This document shows positions 34,405 to 46,581 of a stretch of 64,000 nucleotides of DNA, piece after piece. The position numbers and the translations under genes were made by a program. Position 1 is the first letter of the stretch. The number at the start of each line of letters is the position of its first letter. The notes beneath the pieces were generated by a model. The model saw nothing but the letters and a program-made list of their open reading frames with translations, was not told the DNA's origin and made no database searches. Source of the DNA: Thuidium tamariscinum (lineage: Eukaryota > Streptophyta > Bryopsida > Hypnales > Thuidiaceae); the NCBI GenBank assembly GCA_947034885.2, contig OX344758.2, forward strand, positions 13,171,067-13,235,066, in the 5' to 3' direction.

Positions 34405-35400
34405 TGTGCAGTGTGAATATAGTTGTAGAGAAGATTTAGAAACTTAGATTCAGAAATTAGGTACTTTAAGTTAATGCCTTATGTAGTCTTTGTTCAAAAC
34501 AAAACCAATAAAAAAAAAATACCATGATTGTCATATATAGTGTGACTTTTTAAAATAAGGTCTACGCAATTGAGTACACGAAAACATCTTATTCAATGGA
34601 ATAATTTTAATCTTACCTCTAAGTTTGATGCATTGAGGAATTGAATTTCCAACCCTTTAATTGAAGTATTTGGCTAGTATGTGGAATAATGGTAATGATT
34701 TGAAAATTTTAAATAGAATACAAATTTTTTGGATGATTGACTTTCACTCAAAGAAATCATAAATTCACTATTATGCATGTTCTTATGAAAATTCTACAAG
34801 TAAATTTGAATTGATGTATGTACCCAACCTTTTCAACTCATCTGATGGAGTACTTGACGACGGCTCCTTAATAAGAATTTGATTAGTTAATACATTTATA
34901 TTAGGGAGCACAAAGGAAACTCAAAGGACAATTTGGGTGCATTTTATTGGATACACAATGAGAGCATTGAATGGAACAAGGTCCTCCTACCTTACTACAA
35001 AGCACCAATATGAATGCAGTTGCACCTCTATTTCTCTCAATTTATGAAGTCTACGTGGTCAAATTTTATGGATTGTTTTCTACTCATTTGCATTCTAGTC
35101 TAATGTGAAATCACACAATTGGACATGCAAGTTTGTTTTACTTTTTTGTATTTTTTCTTTAAACTAGACATGATAAGTTTGGAATTGCTTACAATGAAAC
35201 ATAGTCATGCAATCAATAGATGGAGTTAAGTGAGCATGTAAGGTAGTGTCGTGTTTTATTTGGTTAAATCTAATGAACAACTAAAGTAGAAGATAGTTGT
35301 ATATAAAGAGCACATTATTCTCCTAAAGGTTCCATCACCCTCCAAATGTTTGTAACTTTCAAGCTTTCTAAATGATATGATTTTATGCACATGTTTCACT
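34405..35400. other. AT-rich intergenic DNA
   Basis: Nothing recognised: no RNA gene, frame or element ends. The small frame overlapping 35256-35498 runs into copy F and is not a gene. Confidence 0.5.
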
Positions 35401-36330
35401 TTAATCCTTAAAGGACCAAGAGTCCCCTCGGGGGACTTTAAGAATTCGGGCAGGTACTTGTGACTTCCATTTTTAAGGAATTTTCTTGAAATTTTCACAT
35501 AAGATAGAAAAATTGATTAGCTCTGCGGGAATATTATTTTGTTTCAATTGGTGACTGGGAGCAAAAGTTATGCCATCTTAAACATAATTTTCATGTCGTT
35601 GGGCAGAAAAAAAAATCTACAAAAACTTCAAAATTAAAAAATTAATTAATTTTTCTCATAGATTTTATTTTTGTCTACAAGTGAAGCTTTGATTCATTCC
35701 ATTTGGATTAGTAATGTGAAAGTCATGAACAATCTTGTTTTTCGGGCAATCTAAGCATCTTCTTGGAAAAATAACTTATAGGATTCATTTGTGAATTCAA
35801 TTTTCACAATTTTTCAAAAAAAATTGTTGGAAAAAGTTGATTTTGTTTGCTAGAAAAATCTCACCATTGGGATTATTGTGTTTCAATTCCATCTATGAGA
35901 TATTTGCAATTTAGTTTTTCTTTCAATCTTGGACCTACATCTACTTGACAATTTTTTAAAGAATGAAAAAAAAGTCTTTATTTTGTGAATTTTTTTTCCT
36001 AATCTCTTAGCTCAATTTCTCAATAGAAAAAAATTTAAATTCAAGGTCTGTAGTGCAAAACAATTACATAAATGGAGGACAAAGTCATTTGAAGTTGCAA
36101 ACTAGAGTTTAAGAAAACTTTGTTTTCCAACTTTGAATGCTCATATCTTCCTATCTATATGGTCAAACTTCATGAAATTTTCACCACATAATCTTAGTTA
36201 AGTAAAGTACAAGATCCTATGGTTAGATTCTAAAAATTTAGTTTTTTTGTTTTTCATGGATGAATGGAGCAGAAATGGCAGTGTTGAGTGGTTTTGGGTT
36301 GAAAAACGGCCATGGTCCTTTAGGGGTTAA
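35401..36330 (+). mobile_element. TTAA-bounded non-autonomous element, copy F
   Basis: TTAATCCTTAAAGGACCAAG at 35401 and GGTCCTTTAGGGGTTAA ending at 36330 form a terminal inverted repeat of about 18 bp with TTAA at each edge. The length is 930 bp. Interior phrases are shared with copy H (ATCTCACCATTGGGATTATTGTG) and with a fragment at 46.7-47.3 kb. It is non-coding. Confidence 0.75.
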
Positions 36331-38789
36331 AAATCATAATTATAATATGATTTTTCTAACCAAAATATTTTTTTAAATCAAAATTTTTGTACATTAAAAC
36401 ATTGATAGAAAATTTCAAATTGAAACCATCAAATTTTGAAGGCTAAATTTAATTTTATAATAGTACTTTGACAATGAATGAGGTCTTCTTCAAAGAATTT
36501 TTGGTTGTACAAATTAAATGAATTATCCAAAAGGGTTTGCAATCTCATTGTTTATGGTTGATTGTATTCATTTGGGAAATCTCAAATTAATGAATTGTTT
36601 TTGTTAATTTTTCTAATCTATTATTATTTATTAGTTACAAAAATTATAGCAATTATTATTTATAATGTAGTATAAAACTAGTAGAGATTTTCATATTTAT
36701 AGATTATATATGGTCCATCTTTTAAAAAAAGTACTATATGAAACGTAAATATGAGTTAAAAGGCTAAATCGAACTCATAAAAGTATTGACCATATGGCAA
36801 CAATATTGGATTTTTAGTTTTTTATTAAAGTTTGTTACAAATTGTTGTACATTAAAGAGGTTGATTATGAATTATTCCATTAATCTACTATGAAACTCAA
36901 TGACATTTAGATGATTCCAAACAAACATTAATAGATGAAAGACTATGATTTTCATCTTTTTTTTAAAAGATTTGTTCATGTGTTGCAAGGAATGGTGGCA
37001 AATATGCCATAATTGAAGAATTACACACACATATATTATGCAAGAGGATTTTATTTTATATTGATAGCTTTTGCCTCCTTCATCATTATCATCTAATGGA
37101 TCAAGGAACAATTACTCACTTCTTTGAGATATTGGATAGGCTCTTTGTATGTTAATTTAAAAAGTATTGCAAATGTTAACTACTAAAAATTTTTATATCT
37201 ATTTCAAATAAAATTGATCCAAATTTAAAGTAAAAATGAATTGGATTGGATAATATTAAATCAATTTGAGATTTAGGCACAATAATATACTATCCTCAAG
37301 GATTTATACTCTAAAAATTTAGGAAGACATAATTGAGTAAACTAGTTAAAAATCTCATACTTGAATTCATCAAAGAAAAAAATAGTATGGAAATTTTAGT
37401 CTTATGTTGGGAAAGAGTTTTTAAAATGGACATTGGACCTCAAAGAAATGCAAAATTGAGGGACATAGCCATAAATGTTTGTCTTAAATATGAGCCCAAC
37501 TAATGCATTTAGGACTACAAATCTTGTTTATTCTATTTCAAAATTTTGAAAACAATCCTAAAATTTAAACTTTGTTGCAATTTAAAACTCAACATACATA
37601 TAACCATGGTTTGTTTTTAATTATAAAGTGACATAACAATTTGTTTTATACTACAATGTTCTATTTGAAATAAGTGTAGTGATTCTTCAAATATTTAAAG
37701 ACTAATTTTTATAACTATGATATTTTAAAATAAATCAATCAATGACAATAATCCTATATTTTAATGGAAAAATTTAAAGACATACAAAAAATGTGTATTT
37801 TCATGTCTAAAAACAAAACAAAATAGTTTTGAACACATATAGTAACGAAATGGAGTGTACAAAATATAACGATGCTTAGTTTGAATACATGATTATAAGT
37901 CTAAAGTTTAAGGGTTAACCAACATTTATTGTAGGTACAAGGATTGCCAAGCCCCCCTCCCCCCAATCTCCTTTTCACTACAAAGAAAACATCAAAATTC
38001 ATTATTTATAATTAATGATAATTTTTTTGAGCTTTTGGTGTATTGTAATAGGTGCCTATTTCATATGTATTTTGTATTTATTGAAACTATAGTCAATAGA
38101 TAGAACAATTGGAAATATATACTAAGTAAGTTCTTTGTAACATTCCTAGTAAAAAAAGGGTTCAAAGACAAGCTAAAAAATGTAATTAGATATCCAATTT
38201 TTTGTTCTCTCTATCCAATAAAAAATTGAAAAAAAAAATTACCAAAATATTATGGTATACAAAAACTTATTGTATAGGTTTAAATATACAAATTAGTCAC
38301 TTTGAATCAAGGAGGAGAGGCTTCCAACGTCAAAATTAATGGTCCAAAATAGGGGTCCAGAAAATGTTTTTACATCATTCCATGAACAACTTGGAAAAAA
38401 AAGATTCTCCCCTCCCCTGCAAAAGCCCTACTTTACCCAACTCCAAGTTGGGTGACAGCAGAATCTTCATTTTTGTTTGTATCTGGTAGATTCTAAGGAA
38501 TATTCGAAGCTTCCCAATTGGTGAGGCAGGCTGCGTCAGCAGCCAACTCGCGCATTCACTCTAATGAGTGGCACACTAATTGTCACACAATTCGATCTAT
38601 TGATTTGATGTGTAGATATATAGATGTCTGTATCTACAACCGACCTACATATGGCCCCCAAAACAAAACTTTGACAGTGAATGCGTTTGGATTTTGGATG
38701 AAGATTTGAATAGGAATTAGAAAAGAAAAGTTTTACGTTCAATTAGAGAGAATTGTAAACATGGCCTTTTCATCCATTTTTTATGAAGT
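36331..38789. other. AT-rich intergenic DNA
   Basis: No supported gene. A short less AT-rich patch at 38430-38700 holds two opposite 63-68-codon frames that cancel each other. A C-run sits at 37954-37966. Confidence 0.5.
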
Positions 38790-39050
38790 GCCAAAGTGAT
38801 TGTATAAAATGTTATAGTGGTGCCCCAAATTTCAACATTCATCCGTATATTGGATAGAAAATATCACATTCATATTTATCACATGTCTATAATTTTGTTG
38901 TCATCTACAATTTAGTGATTTCATCCAAGAATTTTTTGTAATCTAATGTTTTTTGGTGAAAAACTTCATACTTTATTGCTAATTTTTAGCCAAAGAGTTT
39001 TTTCTAATACATTCTAGTACCAAAAAGTTTAAAAAAAAAGAGAGACTTGA
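38790..39050 (+). repeat. 270-bp dispersed repeat (GAAGTGCCAAAGTG family), copy 3
   Basis: TGAAGTGCCAAAGTGATTG, then AACATTCATCCGTATATTGG, then TTGGATAGAAAATATCACATT and a terminal TAGTACCAAAAAG. This copy is the closest relative of the copy at 15890-16185. Confidence 0.55.
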
Positions 39051-39234
39051 CTGTAAAGGAATGTATGCAACGAGGGATTGACTAAGAAAGACATGAGTTT
39101 AAGAAAGACACAAGAGAAAACTCCTTGAAGCACTTAAATTGGGGTTTCATGGAGTTTGGGGCAATGTTTCTTTCATACAATTCTTAGTTAACTCTTTCTT
39201 TGACACCTTAGGTGCAAATTGGAGTATAAGGCAA

Positions 39235-39500
39235 TTTTTTTTTCATTTTTGAAGAAGTGCCATAGTGGCGATATAAAATGTTGTACTATGCTCCAAATTA
39301 CAACACAATATTCACTCACTTATTGGATGTACAATATCGTTTCATCCACAATTAGGCGATTTCATCTATTTTTTTTTTAATTTCAAAGTTGTCTGGCCAT
39401 TTCATCTAAGTTTTTTGACATTTTTTTGGGTTCTTTATAGCCAGATTATTTTTTTTAGTGCAATCTGGTACCAGAAAGCCAAAAAGAAAGCCCTCGTATA
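39235..39500 (+). repeat. 270-bp dispersed repeat (GAAGTGCCAAAGTG family), copy 4
   Basis: GAAGAAGTGCCATAGTGGCG at the left, TTTCATCCACAATTAGGCGA in the middle and GGTACCAGAAAGCCAAAAAG at the right align with the other three copies. It directly precedes a MITE copy. Confidence 0.5.
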
Positions 39501-39501
39501 A

Positions 39502-39825
39502 AGTAAGAGGCTTGAAATCTACTTAAGCTTTGAAATTGTCCACCTCATGAAATATACATTCCTTGTACATGTTATTTTTACATCTTCATACAACTATTAA
39601 CATTGTTCATATGGTAGTTTTAGAATGTGAGTGAATTTGACTTCAAAAATACATAAGTAATTCCACAAAGCTCCAAAAAACATGAAACAACTTGAATTAG
39701 ATGTCAATTTCATGTGTCTTTCACAAAATATTTACTGGAAAGTAATTCAAGAAGTTTCACCTCCCCAAAATTCAGTTACAGCTCTTACATGAGCAGTTTT
39801 TGCCCCTCCTACCTTAGGATAAATC
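39502..39825 (-). mobile_element. 330-bp MITE, TAAGGTAGAAGG family, copy 6
   Basis: Bounded by a decayed left end (AAGTAAGAGGCTTG) and a good right end (CCCCTCCTACCTTA). Internal order on the minus strand matches copy 1, including CACAAAGCTCCAAAAAACAT and TTCACCTCCCCAAAATTCAG. Confidence 0.65.
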
Positions 39826-39982
39826 AACGTAGACCCCCAAAGAGAACCAATTGCGGCAGTAATTTGCCACTCAGTCAGTTGGTCGGTCACAGACTGAAGG
39901 CGTTGAACGATCAACATCAATTCAGTGTCTGTGACTCTGTGGAATTGTGGAAAGTGTATGGTGGAAACATTCAAAACCGTCC

Positions 39983-40313
39983 TATGGGAGGAGGTCCAGA
40001 AATCGACCATCTAAGGGCTAGAACAGAATTTTGAGCAGGTCAAACATCTTGAAATATTTTTCAGAGAATTTTCCTTGAAAGCCAGCTTGAATAGGCATCT
40101 AACCCAAGTCGTGTCATATTTTTTGGAGCTCTCTAGAATTAGTTATCAAATTCTGAAGTTGAAAGGGCATAGGGCTCTAAAATGGTGCCCTAGCGAAAAT
40201 GTACACTGTCAGTACACTGCTGAAGGCTATGAAAATGCAACATGTACAAGTACTGTACATTTAAGATAGGGCACCACTTTAGAATCCGCTCCATTCAAGA
40301 GCCTCCTCCTATA
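39983..40313 (+). mobile_element. 330-bp MITE, TAAGGTAGAAGG family, copy 7
   Basis: TATGGGAGGAGGTCC at the left and GAGCCTCCTCCTATA at the right are inverted repeats; the length is 331 bp. The core AAATGTACACTGTCAGTACA and TGTACAAGTACTGTACATTT is as in copy 1. Small frames inside (40075-40269) are not genes. Confidence 0.75.
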
Positions 40314-40784
40314 ATAAGGAATGCAGCATAGTTGGAGGCAGCTTTTGCTAAAAATAATATTTTTCTAGTATTAGTGAGTGAAAATCATGAATATTAAAAA
40401 AATAAAAATAAAAATTTGGATGCTGTATGTAATTTCTATGATTTTCCTAAGTGTTGGCTCCCTAGACCACTAGAACTATTCAATAGATGCCCCTACATCT
40501 GAACATTGCTAAAATCAATAGTGAGCCAATCACATTTTGGTATGTGTCCTTAATATGCGTCATCGAATTAGAGTCAAGCATTTGGCAAACACATTAAGTG
40601 CAATCTAGGGATGGTTTTGGATGAGTCTAGGGTTCATTGCAAGGTACAAGGGATGGTTTTAGGTGTCTCTCCCTTAAACTCCTTTGCAAATTCTTGAGAT
40701 TCTTTTAGAGAGTACAAAGACGACATTAAATCCTACCATTGAAGGTGGGCCTGGTGTGGGATGGTTAACCTGTCCCACAAAGTG

Positions 40785-41260
40785 GGATCAACGGGCTAGA
40801 TTTACCCCAAGGATAAATGCTGAATTTTTTTAGTTTTTTGTACAAATTCTTTTTTGCCATTTCTAAATTCATATTTGCAATTAGAGACCCCAAATTAGCC
40901 AATGGAGGGGCCTAGAACATACCCCAAAATATGGCACAAAAATAGTTTTTTTTTTAAAACTTTTATCCCCATATAACATGGATTTTATTCTATTGGATCC
41001 ACTTTGTAGGTCGGATTTAACATCCTACGAGCCTAGTGGGTGGGTGGATTTACCTTGGGGAAAAATGTAGGAATTTTTAATATTTTGAAAATATTTTTTT
41101 TTGCAAATTCTCAATTCATATTTGCAATTAGAGACCCCAAATTATCATTCAAGGATTTAACACATACCCTAGATATGGCACAAAATAGGGGCTTTTTTAA
41201 CTTTTATCTTAGATAATCCAAAATTTTATCCAAAATTTATCTACTGGGGCCCTTTTTTGA
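40785..41260 (+). repeat. Tandem duplication, unit ~249 bp
   Basis: GCAATTAGAGACCCCAAATTA, given here as its shared core TTAGAGACCCCAAATTA, with the flanking CATACCC(C)A(A)..ATGGCACAAAA, occurs twice about 240-250 bp apart, preceded each time by a GGATTTACC(C/T)..GG phrase and an A/T-rich patch. It is a direct, non-coding duplication. Confidence 0.6.
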
Positions 41261-42312
41261 TGGTAAGATTTAATGTGTTGCAAAATATAGTATCCTAAAT
41301 AAAGTAAGATAGTATGCTCTAAATTGACACTTTGTAGAGGGTTTGTTCTCCATTTTCATAGGCTTTTGCAAATGAGTTGATTTTTAGCTCATTTTCCAAA
41401 CAAAGAGATGTTGATGTGGCATGTAACACAAGTGATTTCATATGTCTTGAAGCATTATTGAAATATTTATGAATTTTCAAAGATTTATGTCATAGACACC
41501 TATTTGTGATTGTAGGTTCCCCCATCCATTCCCTTGCAACTTATAAAGAGATTTGGGGAAACCAAGGAAGAGGATTGTCTCTTGCACTAAATAACAATTT
41601 ATTCTTAATTCACAAAACATTTGGCTACAAAGGTTGATTTAAGGACTCAAATCTATTCCAAAGCTAATTATAAGGTTGATTTGAAGGAGATAGTTGTTTT
41701 TAGAATAGACTATCTTATATGCAATTTCTTCATAGTTATCCTAGTTATTCAACAAACTTGCCCATATCTACAAAGATTTTTTAAAATCTAATTTATGATC
41801 AAAGTTAATGCCTCTAAAAAGACATGATTTGACCAATTACATTTCTTCACAGTTACCAAAACCTTTTATGCAAAAGGTAACTAAACCTATGACAAGTACA
41901 ACTTTTGACATGCCTATTGTAGTCTCCAAAATTCTTATGGTGTACATACAATATCTTGTAAAATGTACTACACAAGAAGAAGTGGGATTGGGTTAGGTTT
42001 GTCTAGAATTGTGCCTACTATAAGTTGAATTACTTTATAGATACGCAAACGAATTTTCTTTTGCCATTTGGCTCCCAACCATAGTCAATACTCCATAGAA
42101 AACTATAAAAGGCATGACTTGACCTATATGAAGGTCAAAAAGAAATGTGAAGAATCTTGTCGGTTTTACATGGCATCCAAATGGATGAAAAAAATTAGAA
42201 ATTAGGCGTATTTTTTTCAAGTATAGTTTATATTATAACAATGTACAATGGCATAACTCACATTGCATCAAAGAATCTTTAGGTTACAAGATTTATTCAA
42301 TACAATGTTTTA
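41261..42312. other. AT-rich intergenic DNA
   Basis: Nothing recognised. Frames at 41808-41996 and 42035-42220 have no motif. Confidence 0.5.
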
Positions 42313-42582
42313 TTAACCCCTAAAAGATCAACGTGCAAAATTCGGCAACATAGTGATTTTGGGCAGGTACGTGTGAGTGGAGGTTTTCATATTTTGGGCC
42401 CAAATTTTAGTAAAAGGTGGGGACAAGGAATATCTTCGATGTGTACTAAAAATCACGGCATTTGGAAATACAAGTCAAAAGTTATGGCCTAATTTGTTAC
42501 TTTTTTTTGTAACTGGGCAATTCGGGCAGATTGGAAAAAATCACTTTTTTCAAAAACAAAAATTTGAAATTGGTTTTCATCA

Positions 42583-42642
<60 letters not shown>

Positions 42643-43285
42643 CGAAAAGCTTTGAATCATTCCATTTGATCAATGAGTCAAAGGTTATGAGTTTTTGTTT
42701 GTTTGTGGGCAATTATGGATTCTCTACTCTAAAATAAACTTTGAAGTCTTTTATTTCACTCAATTTTCAATATTTTTCAAAAAAAAATCATAGGATGTGG
42801 ATTGTTTATTACAACATTGCAACCATTGGGATTGACATTTTTCAATTTCATAAATAAATTTTTAACAATTTTGTATATTGAATCATTTGCTACTTCTTTT
42901 TACTTACTATTTTTTTCCTATATGTTATACAATTCTAAACAATTTGAAAATTTTTAGGCAAGTACCTTATTTGGATTCAAGAATGAATACAAAGAGGCAC
43001 AAAAGTTTTGGACCATTTTTCATAGAATTTTTGCCTTATGAAGTCCAACTACCCTTTTTTCTGCAAGTTGGAAAAAATATTTGAGCATTTAAACGCAAAT
43101 ATCTTGCAATATACAAAGTAAAAAACTGTGAAATTTTTGCACATGTCCACAAACCAATTTACTACAAGATCCTATGGCTACAAATCTCAAAAAATGTTTT
43201 TAAGAAAAGAATTGATATTGATACTAAAAATGGCAATTTTTGACCAATTTTGGAGTAAACATGGTCAAGGAACTTAAGGGGTTAA
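42313..43285 (+). mobile_element. TTAA-bounded non-autonomous element, copy G
   Basis: TTAACCCCTAAAAGATC at the left; GGTCAAGGAACTTAAGGGGTTAA, of which the tip AACTTAAGGGGTTAA is quoted, at the right. The interior carries CGGCAACATAGTGATTTTGG and GAAAAGCTTTGAATCATTCC, shared with copies C, D and E. It holds a (TA)n tract of about 27 units at 42585-42638. Its right TTAA is also the left TTAA of copy H. It is non-coding. Confidence 0.75.
42585..42638. repeat. (TA)n microsatellite, about 27 units
   Basis: An uninterrupted alternation of T and A within TTAA-element copy G. It produces the spurious YIYIYI frames on both strands. Confidence 0.95.
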
Positions 43286-44840
43286 CACCAAAGGTCCTAT
43301 TGTTTTTGAGAAGGACAATATGACAAGGGACAAAATGGGGATTTTACATAGGCCTCTATGGTCTCAACTTTTTTCATGATTTCCTAAAACTCCTTTAAGA
43401 TAGAAAATGACCTCAAAATGACCAAATTTAAGTAACCAATAAAACCCACAAAAGTTTGAAATTAGAAAAAATAATGATATCTTTTGGATTATATTTTTTG
43501 TCTACATGGAATTCTTTGATTCATTCAATTTGGTCAAGTGAGTTTTGTTGTGTATTTTTGTTTTTTTGTACTTATGTTCAAGTAGAGTCTTATGATGGCG
43601 AATTTCGTTAAAATGGCAGTATTCCATTAGTTTGACACTTTTGACAGTTCATACCGCGCCGTCTAAAATCTAAAACTGTCATAGATTTTTGAAATCTATA
43701 TGTGTTGTAGATGTCTAAAATCGACACCTGTCCAAGATATTTCAAACCGGGTGGTTTGAAATCTAAATGTGTCATAGATTTTAAAAATGTACATGAATCC
43801 TGGATGTTTGAAATCTATACCATTTCTAAATGTCAATTTTCAGTTTAGGCCATGCGGTTTGAAAAATGGCATAAGAAACACTGCCATTTTAACAAAATTG
43901 ACCATGATGGCAAAACAATGTGTGAGATGTAGTGGGAAGTTTAAGCGATTTAGTGCTAGTTGAGTGAAATGGAAGTGTGTATTCTAGTTGAGAAGAATCT
44001 ATGTGATGACATAATAATTGAATGATCAATTGTAATGGTTATTTTTTCTCTAATTTAGAATAATAAAATATATTTTCAAGCTGAATTGGTTTTGGTGAAA
44101 TGTATGTGTGAAGTTATATTCTATTCCAATTGGAATTGTATTACTTGTTTTTGAGTTTGAACCTAGTATTATAGATTTCCTACTTGACAAATGACAATGT
44201 ACTTATTATACTAAAAGAAAATTTTCCGAAGTGTTGATTATCCTTCTTCAACTATAGACAATCATAGCATCTTCAGTATGTAATGTATTCAGTTGTTAGT
44301 TTTAATTCAATTTTCCAAAATTTTCTAAAAAAAATTGCACTACATTTAGTATGCTAGCTAGAACAATCTCATCATTGGAATTAATGTGTTTCAGTTTTGT
44401 CATAGGACTATTAACAATTTAGTTTTTTTTCAATCACATAGTTACCTACTTTTCCTCCATAATTTTTAAAGATTGAAAATCAAGTATTTTCTTTTAAGAA
44501 ACATTTCTACACACTATCAACTCTATTCTTCAACATATTTTAAACAAAATGAAGATCTTCAATCTAAGATTTTCAAGTAAAAGAAGTTCTGAAATCAAGA
44601 AATTTAGTCGTAGAAGATGCATAAGAATCCATTTTTTTACTTTGAATGCAAATACATTACTATCTACAATGCCAATTTCTTGAAATTTCTTCTATATATT
44701 CTTATATTAGTATAATGCAAGATCATAGGATTAAATATGTGAAAAAAGAAATTTGTAAAGTCTTTTGCTCTTTGCGATAGAAAATGTCATTTTTAGGTGG
44801 TTTTTTTTTATGAAAAAGACCTTTAGACTTTAGAGGTTAA
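43282..44840 (+). mobile_element. TTAA-bounded element, copy H, carrying a nested element
   Basis: TTAACACCAAAGGTCC at the left and GACCTTTAGACTTTAGAGGTTAA (tip GACTTTAGAGGTTAA) at the right. Interior phrases such as CTAGAACAATCTCATCATTGG match copy F. The extra length is partly explained by an AAAATGGCA-family element at 43592-43910 inside it. It is adjacent to copy G, sharing one TTAA. Confidence 0.6.
43592..43910 (+). mobile_element. Inverted-repeat element, AAAATGGCA family, copy 2, nested in copy H
   Basis: GGCGAATTTCGTTAAAATGG at the left and CCATTTTAACAAAATTGACC at the right are inverted repeats of about 30 bp. The interior has several short repeats (AAATCTAAA, TGTCATAGATTTT, GTGGTTTGAAAT). 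It is related to 8851-9076. Confidence 0.6.
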
Positions 44841-45077
44841 AAGAAAATTAACTCTATTATGAACTTGCCTTTCAAATGTGAAAATAGTCACATTACATAG
44901 ATTTTAATTGGACACAAAAATATAGCCTAGGATTCATGAAACCCCTTTCTCTCTCTTTAGTTCTCTTATCCAACAAGTGGCTACATGATTATATAAAAAG
45001 ATTAATATTTTGTAAATGAGTATATACTAGGAAATCTAAAATTCTCTTACTCACTATTTTGAGCAATTGTGTATGGT

Positions 45078-45640
45078 GAGGTAGTCATTGTCTCTTTTGA
45101 GCTCATTGTCATTGTGACAAAATGTATTACAATGAGCTCAAAAACTAAAAAATTTAGCACCTCCCCCTCAACCCCTCCCAATTTGATTTAATGATTTAAA
45201 CATTAAATTTTAAATATTAAACTTTTTAAGCCCCCCACCCCTCCCAATTTGATATAAATATTAAATATTAAATATTTTTAACTTGTAAATCCCCCCTCTC
45301 CTGACCCCCTCTTATAATTCTCAGAGGATGGGCTTGGAGATAAAGGATATGGGATAAATGATACAATATATAGTATTTTGTATTCATATATTCATATACT
45401 ATATTTGTATTCAATATCAATATTTGTATCCATATTCAGTACTAGTACCCATATTTTGTATTCGTATCCAGTATCTGTATCTATATGCAGTATCTATATC
45501 AATATCCGACAATTGTTGATTTTTCTTGGAGGGGGGTTGGGATTTTCTTAAATTCAAATCCAACGGCTGCTGATTTTTCTGATGAGGGGGGGGGGGTGTA
45601 GGAAAATTAATCAAACAACAATGACTGCCTCTTTTTGTCA
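45078..45640 (+). repeat. Composite repeat with hexamer array, copy 2
   Basis: GAGGTAGTCATTG at the left and CAATGACTGCCTC at the right are inverted. Inside are the TGAGCTCATTGTCATTGTG phrase, C-rich patches (CCCCCCACCCCTCCC, near 45230), a degenerate GTATCY/TATTCA hexamer array at about 45370-45500, and a G-run at 45587-45597. Structure and order match 15180-15735. Confidence 0.6.
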
Positions 45641-45800
45641 CATTGCATTGTGTAAATGAGTGCAAAATGAACAAAATGTCGGGGCATCCAAAAGAGAGTG
45701 TAATAATGTCCTATAAAATGTTTTTTTATAAATTTTTGTATAAACTAGGCTTCAAAAAATCATGAATTATTTTGCTTCAAATTTTGTAAATTCCAATGAA

Positions 45801-46003
45801 CACTACAAGAGAAAGGTGTGTTTTAAGTAGTGTCCTAAACATCACGTCTTTCAAGTAAGGTTTTTTAAGTAAGGATTTAAATAAAATTTTACTAAAAAGA
45901 CAGTCTTTTTAGTAAAATTTTACTTAAAACCTTACTTAAAAGACATTACTTAAAAGACGTGATGTTTAGGACACTACTTAAAACACACCTTTCTCTTGTA
46001 GTG
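45801..46003. mobile_element. 203-bp near-perfect hairpin element with CACTA-type ends
   Basis: It starts CACTACAAGAGAAAGG and ends CCTTTCTCTTGTAGTG. The two 100-base arms are reverse complements with about 5 mismatches, the outer 50 bases being perfect, and only about 3 bases separate them. Both flanks read GAA (45798-45800 and 46004-46006), a 3-bp target duplication. CACTA...TAGTG ends plus a 3-bp duplication are the marks of CACTA (En/Spm) elements, so this is probably a foldback MITE mobilised by a CACTA transposase encoded elsewhere. Confidence 0.85.
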
Positions 46004-46251
46004 GAATGAATTTTCCAACCCCAAAAATAAAATTCATTAATGATTATTCACATCAAAATTGGATGAACATATGGGCAATTCTATCCAAAATTTCTAAAAA
46101 TAGATGTCCACTAGATCCCTGAGCTAATAAAAAATTATCAATTCTAGCACCAACAAACAAAATTCTTTTTTTTAAATTAAATTTTTTACTAGTAAAGTCA
46201 TTCCATATCAAGCAAAAAGAATTTTCCGCCAAACTTTTGTTGGATCTCAAG

Positions 46252-46580
46252 TAAGGTAGGAGGTTATAAAAGTCAGTAGGTTCTAAAATGGAGAATCTCC
46301 TTAAATATATAGTGTTTGTATATGTTGCTTTTTCATAGCCTTCATCAATGTACAAATAGTGTACATTTTAGAAGGTACTCCACTGTAAAGTTTCATGCTA
46401 ATTTAACTTAAAATTTTTATAACTAATTCTACAAAGCTCCAAAAAACATGAAACAACTTGGGTAAGATGTCAATTCCACTTGTCTTTCAAGGAAAATTTA
46501 GTGAAAAATACTTCAAGATGTTTCACGTGCCTAAAATTCAGCTCCAGCCCTTAGATGCTCCATTTAAAGACGTCCTATTG
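46252..46580 (-). mobile_element. 330-bp MITE, TAAGGTAGAAGG family, copy 8
   Basis: The left end TAAGGTAGGAGGTTATAAAA is clear; the right end (TTTAAAGACGTCCTATTG) is altered and abuts a GTGCTTCGATGTCCA-family fragment. The interior has TACAAAGCTCCAAAAAACAT and TGTACAAATAGTGTACATTT. Confidence 0.65.
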
Positions 46581-46581
46581 T

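Noticed and set aside
42497..42737. Opposite-strand frames with long YIYIYI runs
   Set aside because: Direct translation of the (TA)n tract.
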